From: Cypionkella sp.
GTDB taxonomy: Bacteria > Pseudomonadota > Alphaproteobacteria > Rhodobacterales > Rhodobacteraceae
Assembly (NCBI GenBank): GCA_018063485.1
Contig: JAGPBG010000140.1
Coordinates: 1 to 6,260, forward strand
Reading direction: 5' to 3'
DNA: 6,260 bases
The position numbers were made by a program, and so were the translations under genes. The notes under the pieces were generated by a model that worked only from the letters and a program-made list of their open reading frames with translations, did no database searches and was not told the DNA's origin. Shown here one piece after another: positions 1 to 4,681 of the stretch; positions within the stretch are counted from its first letter, which is position 1, and each line of letters opens with the position of its first letter.

Positions 1-148
1 GGATATTGGCCAGCACCTCTGCCGAGAGCTTGCGCGTTTTCGAAAACGGCCCACCGGGCGCAAGCCGCATGACGAAAAACGTCAATGTCACCAACGCCGC
101 CAGCGTCAGCCCCCCTTCCCACAGCCGTCTGGTGACAAATCGCAACAT
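1..148 (-). CDS. oppB: OppB-type peptide ABC transporter permease, N-terminal fragment
   Basis: Only the first 49 residues are present; the gene runs off the left edge of the window. It starts at the ATG complementary to 146-148 with MLRFVTRRLW, followed by a hydrophobic stretch (about residues 10-27) that is the first membrane helix. The motif MRLAPGGPF (residues 27-35) and the segment LSAEVLANI (41-49) are characteristic of the N-terminus of OppB/DppB permeases, where the first helix precedes a large periplasmic loop. The product would be one of two inner-membrane permease subunits importing peptides delivered by the binding protein encoded just upstream. No normal Shine-Dalgarno sequence precedes the start: the bases immediately upstream are the C-rich arm of a hairpin. 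There is no alternative in-frame ATG, GTG or TTG between the upstream TAA and this ATG. Family assignment is strong. Substrate range cannot be read from this fragment. Confidence 0.9.
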   Translation of the reverse strand, partial: MLRFVTRRLWEGGLTLAALVTLTFFVMRLAPGGPFSKTRKLSAEVLANI

Positions 149-155
149 GATGATC

Positions 156-174
156 GGGGGGCGCTTGGCCCCCC
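156..174 (-). promoter_or_regulatory. Intercistronic GC hairpin between oppA and oppB
   Basis: This is a perfect 7-base-pair stem of G:C pairs only, GGGGGGC / GCCCCCC, with a 5-base loop. It lies inside the 33-base gap between the binding-protein stop and the permease start. It has no following T-run, so it does not look like an intrinsic terminator that would end the operon. In transporter operons, stem-loops at this place commonly protect the binding-protein mRNA from 3' decay, so that the binding protein is made in excess over the permease. Its 3' arm ends 7 bases before the permease ATG, so it could also limit ribosome access there. The structure is seen directly; the role is inferred. 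Confidence 0.6.
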
Positions 175-181
175 TAAGCCC

Positions 182-1777
182 TTATTCCAGCGTCATGGTT
201 TGCGAGTTATGCGTATCGGTGACCGAGTCCACAAAGCCGCCGACTTTCGGGCTGACCAGATGGCGCGACGGCACAATCGCCAAGGGCGCAAAGATGTAAT
301 CATCGAGCAATATCTTCTCGGCCACTGCCAATTCCTGATTGCGCGAGGCCTTGTCGGGCTTGGTTGCGGCCACATCCATCGCGGCGTCAAACTCGGGGCT
401 TACCCAGTTGTAGCCCGGTTCTGACGAAGGCCGCATATAGGCAAGGAAGGTTTCCGCCCCGGCAAAATCGCCCACAAGATCATCGGCAAACACATCCCAG
501 GTGCCCGCATAGAACGTATCCAGCCAGGCCTTGCGCTCTTGCGGTTCCAGCGTGGCATCCACCCCCAAAACCTTTTTCCACATCAGCGCCACTCCTTGGC
601 CGCGCCGGGTGCTGTCCTCGGACACGGTGGATACAATGTTGATTTTCAACGGGTTGCCCGGTCCATAGCCCGCTTTGGCATAGAGCTCTTTGGCCAGAGT
701 CTCACGCTCGGCCTGAGTCATGCTGGCCTCGGCAATCTGCGGACCTTTGTAGGTTGGATCATAGCCACCGGCATAAGACAGCGTAGGGATCGCCTCGCCC
801 TTCACGATCTTGCCCTCAAGCGTGTCGCGGTCGATCGCCAGCGACAGCGCCCGGCGCAGGGCTTTGTTCTTCATCGCCTCTTTGGTCAGGTTGAACGAGT
901 AATAGATAATCTCGGTATAGGGCGCGATGCGCACCTGATCGGGGATCGAGGCTTTCAGGCTTTCGATCTGGTTCAGCGGAATATCATAGGTGATGTCGAT
1001 TTCGCCCGCCTGATAGCGTTTCAACTCAGTCGCCACATCTTCGGTGACATGGTATTTCACCTTCTTGATCTTTACATTCGCCGCATCCCAATAATTCGGG
1101 TTCGCCTCCAGCAGCACATGGCTTTGCGGCACGACTTCCTTGATCACATAGGCGCCATTGGACACCACCTTGGCCGGATCAATGAAGCCTGCGGCTCCGT
1201 TGGCGGCAAAGCTGGGGCCATGCAGCGGCGCAATGGCAAACGATCCCATGATGTCGAGAATATTCGGTGAAGGGGTGAGCATCTCGATCACAACGGTTTT
1301 TTCGTCAGGGGCAGTGATGCCAAAGCCCGAAGCATCTTTGGCCGTGCCATCAGACAGCTCCTTTGCTCCCTTCACCTGAATGACCGAGGTGAAATAATAG
1401 CCCTTTTCCGAGGCCGTTTCAGGGTTCAACGTGCGCAGGGCGGAATTGACGAAATCCTGCGCCACCAGCGGATCGCCGTTCGACCATTTCAGCCCGTCGC
1501 GCAGATGGAAAGTATAGGTCATGCCATCCGCGCTCACGTCCCAGCTTTCCGCCTGACCGGGGATCACGCTGGAATCGGCGGCAGCCGTCACAAGGCCCTC
1601 ATAGACATCCCCTTGAATCCAACCCGCCGCCGCATCGAAATTCACCTGTGGGTCCAGCGATGACCATTCCGAACCGATCCCCCGGTCCAGGGTATCATCG
1701 GCCCAGATCGGCGCGCCAAAACTAAGGCCTGCGGCCAATGCCAGCCCCCCAAGCGGCAATTTCCAGAATCGCTGCAT
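182..1777 (-). CDS. oppA: OppA-type periplasmic peptide-binding protein (SBP family 5)
   Basis: This 531-residue protein is the extracytoplasmic solute receptor of a peptide ABC importer. Residues 1-26 form a Sec signal peptide: MQRFWK, a hydrophobic core rich in Leu, Ala and Gly, and likely cleavage after IWA (24-26). There is no lipobox cysteine, so it should be a soluble periplasmic protein. The mature part has the family 5 signature around residues 75-110 (AESWDVSADGMTYTF, HLRDGLKWSNGDP, AQDFVNS). It also contains NGAYVIKE, NPNYWD, RYQAGEIDITYD and ALSLAIDRD in the order and spacing of E. coli OppA. The length is normal for the family. The ATG at 1777 is chosen because it gives a clean signal peptide and has GGGAGA six bases upstream; a longer reading from the GTG at 1897 adds 40 residues overlapping the upstream gene and buries the signal peptide. 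It follows the deacylase gene by 28 bases and precedes the permease by 33, so all three are probably co-transcribed. The exact ligand is unknown. Confidence 0.93.
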   Translation of the reverse strand: MQRFWKLPLGGLALAAGLSFGAPIWADDTLDRGIGSEWSSLDPQVNFDAAAGWIQGDVYEGLVTAAADSSVIPGQAESWDVSADGMTYTFHLRDGLKWSNGDPLVAQDFVNSALRTLNPETASEKGYYFTSVIQVKGAKELSDGTAKDASGFGITAPDEKTVVIEMLTPSPNILDIMGSFAIAPLHGPSFAANGAAGFIDPAKVVSNGAYVIKEVVPQSHVLLEANPNYWDAANVKIKKVKYHVTEDVATELKRYQAGEIDITYDIPLNQIESLKASIPDQVRIAPYTEIIYYSFNLTKEAMKNKALRRALSLAIDRDTLEGKIVKGEAIPTLSYAGGYDPTYKGPQIAEASMTQAERETLAKELYAKAGYGPGNPLKINIVSTVSEDSTRRGQGVALMWKKVLGVDATLEPQERKAWLDTFYAGTWDVFADDLVGDFAGAETFLAYMRPSSEPGYNWVSPEFDAAMDVAATKPDKASRNQELAVAEKILLDDYIFAPLAIVPSRHLVSPKVGGFVDSVTDTHNSQTMTLE

Positions 1778-1783
1778 CACGTC

Positions 1784-1789
1784 TCTCCC
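1784..1789 (-). promoter_or_regulatory. Ribosome binding site of oppA
   Basis: GGGAGA on the minus strand lies six bases before the ATG at 1777, in the 28-base gap after the deacylase stop. It is the best Shine-Dalgarno match on this side of the window, and it decides the start in favour of 1777 over the GTG at 1897. A strong site here fits the need for abundant binding protein. Confidence 0.7.
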
Positions 1790-1805
1790 GATTTTGATTT
1801 TCCAG

Positions 1806-2924
1806 TCAGTCTGACAGCAGATCACCGTCGCGCAAGACAATTTCTCCGGCGACATGGGCAAGGCCTTGCCCGCGCAAACAGCTTGGCCACAGCTCACGGC
1901 GAAACATCATGCCGGGGCAGGGGGCAGTGATCGGCAGGCGCAAGCGTGTGGCGGGGTTGGTCACATGACCCAGCACCTCTCCTGCCAGCACCATGTCACC
2001 CACCGCCCTGTCCCAAGTCACCACGCCGCCTTGCGGTGCAAAAATCTCGGCGGCTCCGCCCAAGGGCAGCATCGGCGGCACCGGATATGCGGGCGTATCG
2101 ACCCAGCCGCTTATGACACCGATCCCCGCCATATATGTCATCAGATTGCGCGCATCCTGCAAGGCCGTGGCATCATCGACATCAAACTGGCCGCGATACT
2201 CCAGTGTCGTCGAAAAGCACCCCCTGGGGATCGCCTCGCCAAATCGTTCCCGCAGGGCCGCCCAGGGTGTGGAATTGGCCTCGTCAAAGGCATTTCCACC
2301 CGACACATCCTGAATCAACGCCAGCTTTGCCCCAACCGACCGTGCCAGCAGCGCCGTCTCCTCGGGGCGTGCGGTCGAGGCATAAAGATGCATCACCGCC
2401 ACATGATCGCAATGCAGATCAAGCACATGATCGGCATCACATGACCAGTGAAGCAGCGCCGCCTGCATTTCCAGCATATCATTGCGAGCGTTGTTTCGCA
2501 GGCGCGCGGTGGCCTGTCGCAAAGCAGCCCGGATCAGCAGCAGGTTGCCCGCAGCCGATTCGCCCAGACTTTCTGTCAGATCATCGGCAACGATCTTGGC
2601 CAGATCAGGGTATCCCCGGTTAAAGTTATGAAGCGATTCAGCCTCTTGCCGCCCTAAAGGCCGCTGGAAAGCCCATTGCGCCAGGCCAATGGGATTTGCC
2701 GCTGGCACGACCATGACTTGTCCGGTCAACTGCCCTGCTGCTTCGGCGCGCTCCAACAAGCCCAACAGATGGTGCAACACCAGCACCCCCGGCATTTCGT
2801 CGGCATGAAGTCCCGCTTGCAAATAGACCTTTGGCCTTGCGACACCCTGCCCGAACCCATAGCCCCGCAAGATGCGGCTGGTTGCAGGGCTGTCCCCTTG
2901 CAGCCGATGTTCCAATTCAATCAT
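1806..2924 (-). CDS. Succinylglutamate desuccinylase/aspartoacylase family zinc hydrolase
   Basis: This 372-residue protein belongs to the M14-like AstE/AspA family, cytoplasmic zinc enzymes that cleave an acyl or amide bond next to an amino acid. The zinc site is visible: H40 and E43 in AGLHADEMPG (residues 38-46) and H171 in LDLHCDH (168-174). NFNRGYP (100-106) matches the Asn-Arg substrate-binding motif, and E242 in TTLEYRG (239-245) is the probable catalytic glutamate. A C-terminal beta-rich domain (about 285-370) contains GGVVTWDRAVGD and GEVLGHVTNP, lipoyl-like segments common in this subfamily. There is no signal peptide. The ATG at 2924 is preferred, with a weak GGGG five bases upstream. 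A TTG at 2978 would add 18 residues not typical of the family and would run into the likely promoter. The gene heads the operon and is followed after 28 bases by an OppA-type receptor, so its substrate probably comes through that transporter. The precise substrate (N-acyl amino acid, modified dipeptide or similar) cannot be deduced. True AstE is unlikely because no other arginine succinyltransferase pathway genes are present. Confidence 0.87.
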   Translation of the reverse strand: MIELEHRLQGDSPATSRILRGYGFGQGVARPKVYLQAGLHADEMPGVLVLHHLLGLLERAEAAGQLTGQVMVVPAANPIGLAQWAFQRPLGRQEAESLHNFNRGYPDLAKIVADDLTESLGESAAGNLLLIRAALRQATARLRNNARNDMLEMQAALLHWSCDADHVLDLHCDHVAVMHLYASTARPEETALLARSVGAKLALIQDVSGGNAFDEANSTPWAALRERFGEAIPRGCFSTTLEYRGQFDVDDATALQDARNLMTYMAGIGVISGWVDTPAYPVPPMLPLGGAAEIFAPQGGVVTWDRAVGDMVLAGEVLGHVTNPATRLRLPITAPCPGMMFRRELWPSCLRGQGLAHVAGEIVLRDGDLLSD

Positions 2925-2952
2925 TCTGGCCCCAATTCGTTGCTTTTCAGGC

Positions 2953-2977
2953 TGATCTTGCAGCTTGTTGCAGATCA
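2953..2977. promoter_or_regulatory. Possible operator: TGATCT-N13-AGATCA dyad
   Basis: Six-base perfect arms, TGATCT (2953-2958) and AGATCA (2972-2977), are centred on 2965, 41 bases upstream of the deacylase start. The interior also holds a repeated TTGCAG (2958-2963 and 2968-2973). The dyad overlaps the region between the candidate -35 box and the start of the peptide operon, where a repressor would act. The symmetry is visible, but short arms with a 13-base spacer can arise by chance and no regulator gene is in the window, so no regulator family is proposed. Confidence 0.3.
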
Positions 2978-2985
2978 AGTGTCAA
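2957..2985 (-). promoter_or_regulatory. Candidate sigma-70-type promoter of the peptide/deacylase operon
   Basis: A perfect -35 hexamer TTGACA lies on the minus strand (complement of 2980-2985). After a 17-base spacer comes TGCAAG (complement of 2957-2962), a poor -10 matching only three of six consensus bases. A strong -35 with a weak -10 is common in alphaproteobacterial promoters. Transcription would begin near 2950 and leave a leader of about 25 bases before the ATG at 2924, which is a sensible arrangement. The -35 is the convincing part. Confidence 0.4.
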
Positions 2986-2998
2986 TATTGTGCATAAT
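2968..2998 (+). promoter_or_regulatory. Candidate promoter of the wza operon
   Basis: CATAAT at 2993-2998 matches five of six bases of the -10 consensus and lies in the most AT-rich part of the intergenic region. The best partner is TTGCAG (2968-2973), but the spacer is 19 bases, longer than the ideal 17. If used, transcription would start near 3005 and give a leader of about 140 bases before wza, long enough to hold the ops-like element downstream. It interleaves with the promoter proposed for the opposite strand, so the two operons might compete for polymerase. Confidence 0.35.
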
Positions 2999-3013
2999 GC
3001 CGAGCGGTTCCGG

Positions 3014-3055
3014 CAGCTTGTCGGATTTGAAGCCGCACTGGTTGGCGGAAGTCTG
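3014..3055 (+). promoter_or_regulatory. JUMPstart/ops-like antitermination element (tentative)
   Basis: GGCGGAAG at 3044-3051, followed by TCTG, matches the ops core GGCGGTAGNNTN at all fixed positions except the sixth (T to A). The 30 bases before it begin with CAG and include GAAGCC, loosely resembling the rest of the JUMPstart element found in leaders of E. coli-type capsule and O-antigen operons. Those elements pause RNA polymerase and load the antitermination factor RfaH. It lies about 97 bases upstream of wza, downstream of the candidate promoter and on the correct strand. Against it, the differing base is one that RfaH recognises in E. coli, RfaH is not typical of alphaproteobacteria, and the match is from memory of the consensus. 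Confidence 0.25.
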
Positions 3056-3091
3056 CAATTGCCTGTGGACAAGTATTGCCAGTGGCTTTTC

Positions 3092-3101
3092 CCGTCGACG
3101 G
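3092..3101. repeat. 10-base perfect palindrome upstream of wza
   Basis: CCGTCGACGG is self-complementary over all ten bases and lies 46 bases before the wza start, with T-rich sequence on both sides. It could be a half of a regulatory site or a weak mRNA structure, but it has no loop and so would not form a stable hairpin. No function is assigned. Confidence 0.4.
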
Positions 3102-3134
3102 TTTTCGCCTAAACACCGAAAGATGTACCGTATC

Positions 3135-3139
3135 AGGGA
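3135..3139 (+). promoter_or_regulatory. Ribosome binding site of wza
   Basis: AGGGA stands eight bases before the ATG at 3148. Together with the lipoprotein signal that begins there, it fixes the start. The in-frame TTG at 3076 would add 24 residues ahead of the signal peptide and is not supported. Confidence 0.65.
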
Positions 3140-3147
3140 AAGCGATA

Positions 3148-4212
3148 ATGAAGCTATTTTCGATTGTGATTTCAGGTTTCTTTATACTTTCTGGCTGTAC
3201 GGATGGATTCGTGGCTTTTCCTGTTACCCAAGGCGCCCAGGCCGAGCTTGATGACAGCGTCGAAGTAATCCGGCTTGACGCCGCCAATATTGCCAGCTTT
3301 TCCAGCCCGGCGCGCGGCCATACGTCGGCCATTATCCCATCAGGATCTGGCTGGGATTACAAGATAGGTGTCGGTGACGTGATCTCTGTGACGGTATTTG
3401 ATCACCCCGAACTGACCATGCCCGCGGGCCCGCAGCGAAGTGCCGAGGAATCGGGCTTTCGCGTTCAATCGGACGGCACCTTCTTCTATCCATTTATCGG
3501 CCAGGTGCAGGCGCGGGGCAAGGCTCCCGAGGAAATCCGCGCCGATTTGACCACAAGGCTGGCCGCCTACTATCCAGAGCCGCAACTTGAGGTGCGCGTG
3601 GCGGCTTTCAATTCACAAAGCATTGTCGTCGGCGGCGAAGTCAAAGCCCCGAATCGTCAGGCACTTACCACCATTCCGGTCTCTTTGATCGAGGCGGTCA
3701 CCTCTGCTGGTGGCATGACTGAGTTTGGTGATGGCCGTCGCGTGTCAATTCAGCGTGGCAGCAACCGCTACACGGTTGACCTTGATGGTTATCTTAACAA
3801 GGGCCTCTCTCGCAACAATCCGATCCTGCGCACGGGCGATGTGGTAAACGTGCCGCGTAAACGTGCCGAAGAGGCGTATCTTCTGGGCCAGGTCCGCAAA
3901 CCCGATGTGATTGATCTGTCAAAAGATCCGGTTACCTTGACACAAGCCATAACCCGGCAGGGCGGCCTGGACGAGGTGCGCGCGGATGCGCGCGGCGTCT
4001 TCGTGTTTCGCAGCCGGACACCGGGTGTCATAACTGTGTTTCAACTGGAAACAAAGAGCCCCACGGGGATGTTGCTTGGGACGCGTTTTGTGCTAGAGCC
4101 AAGCGATGTTATCTATATCGTCCGCTCGCCGCTGCAACGCTGGAACGACACGATTTCCGGGCTTTTGCCTTCGGTTCGTGCCGCAACTGCCGTAGATTCC
4201 GCGACGAATTGA
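3148..4212 (+). CDS. wza: Wza-type outer-membrane polysaccharide export lipoprotein
   Basis: This 354-residue protein should form the outer-membrane channel through which capsule or exopolysaccharide leaves the cell. Residues 1-16 are a lipoprotein signal (MKLFSIV, hydrophobic core) ending in the lipobox LSGC, with C17 the lipidated residue and Thr at +2, which favours outer-membrane sorting. The polysaccharide-export domain spans about 69-155 and includes YKIGVGDVISVTVFDHPEL and VQSDGTFFYPFIG, a close match to E. coli Wza. SLBB-type domains follow at about 157-235 (IVVGGEVKAPNRQALT) and 243-325 (YLLGQVRKPDVIDL). The C-terminal segment SPLQRWNDTISGLLPSV (327-343) corresponds to the amphipathic helix that in Wza builds the octameric alpha-helical barrel across the outer membrane. 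The E. coli protein is about 380 residues, so this one is slightly short but complete. It leads the operon, and wzb follows after 22 bases. Assignment to the Wza family is firm; the exported polymer is unknown. Confidence 0.95.
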   Translation: MKLFSIVISGFFILSGCTDGFVAFPVTQGAQAELDDSVEVIRLDAANIASFSSPARGHTSAIIPSGSGWDYKIGVGDVISVTVFDHPELTMPAGPQRSAEESGFRVQSDGTFFYPFIGQVQARGKAPEEIRADLTTRLAAYYPEPQLEVRVAAFNSQSIVVGGEVKAPNRQALTTIPVSLIEAVTSAGGMTEFGDGRRVSIQRGSNRYTVDLDGYLNKGLSRNNPILRTGDVVNVPRKRAEEAYLLGQVRKPDVIDLSKDPVTLTQAITRQGGLDEVRADARGVFVFRSRTPGVITVFQLETKSPTGMLLGTRFVLEPSDVIYIVRSPLQRWNDTISGLLPSVRAATAVDSATN

Positions 4213-4234
4213 CGTCTATTCGTGGGTTTTCGAA

Positions 4235-4681
4235 ATGATCGGAAATATTTTGGTGGTCTGCGTGGGCAATATTTGCCGCTCGCCCGTTGGCGAACGCATT
4301 TTGCAAAAATATTTGCCTGATGTGCGGGTGACTTCGGCAGGAATCGGGGCGTTGGTCGGCCATGCAGCCGATAAAACTGCGGCTGACGTTGCGCAAAGGC
4401 ATGAGGTTTCGCTTGAAGGTCATGTGGCGCGGCAATTCACGGCCGCGCTCGGGCGCGAAAATGACCTTATACTTGTGCTGGAATCGGGTCACAAAGGCCA
4501 AATTGCCCGCGAGACTCCGCAGCTTTCCGGCAAGATCATGCTGCTCGATCATTGGACCGGGGCCAAGGGCATCGCCGATCCCTATCAGAAATCAGAAGAT
4601 TTTCACGAAGCAGTTTTTCAACAGATAGAGGCCGCCGCCTCAGCTTGGGCGCAACGTCTTTCGTTAAAGGGTAAAACATGA
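4235..4681 (+). CDS. wzb: Wzb-type low-molecular-weight protein tyrosine phosphatase
   Basis: This 148-residue cytoplasmic enzyme removes phosphate from the tyrosine-rich tail of the Wzc kinase, resetting it so that polymer assembly and export can cycle. The P-loop CVGNICRSP (residues 9-17) supplies the nucleophile C9 and phosphate-binding R15-S16. D115 in ADPYQKS (114-120) is the general acid, and the form DPY-x-KS is that of bacterial Wzb rather than the DPYYG of eukaryotic enzymes. Other Wzb-like stretches are TSAGIGALVG (33-42), LSLEGH-type SLEGHVARQ (59-67) and a late Trp-Ala-Gln. Length equals that of E. coli Wzb (147). The ATG at 4235 puts ILVVCVGN at the expected place; the upstream GTGGG is only a weak ribosome site, so translation may depend partly on wza 22 bases before. 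The stop overlaps the next gene's start as ATGA. All catalytic residues are intact. Confidence 0.95.
   Translation: MIGNILVVCVGNICRSPVGERILQKYLPDVRVTSAGIGALVGHAADKTAADVAQRHEVSLEGHVARQFTAALGRENDLILVLESGHKGQIARETPQLSGKIMLLDHWTGAKGIADPYQKSEDFHEAVFQQIEAAASAWAQRLSLKGKT

Noticed and set aside
539..1270. Open 243-codon plus-strand frame opposite oppA
   Set aside because: It lies wholly antisense to a well-recognised gene; its composition reflects the codon pattern of the opposite strand and no family motif is seen.
1778..1897. Extended start of the oppA frame at the GTG at 1897
   Set aside because: The extension overlaps the deacylase gene by 92 bases and puts 40 charged and Cys-rich residues before a clear signal peptide. 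The ATG at 1777 has a good ribosome site.
2925..2978. Longer deacylase start at the TTG at 2978
   Set aside because: The 18 extra residues are not typical of the family, and the codons overlap the likely promoter and dyad.
2998..3015. Small inverted repeat TGCCG ... CGGCA
   Set aside because: Only five pairs around an eight-base loop with no T-run; too weak to call a terminator or a riboregulator.
3076..3147. Longer wza start at the TTG at 3076
   Set aside because: It would place 24 residues before a textbook lipoprotein signal. AGGGA with good spacing supports 3148.
2982..3332. Minus-strand 116-codon frame across the intergenic region and the start of wza
   Set aside because: It has no recognisable domain, lies largely antisense to wza and runs across the proposed regulatory region.
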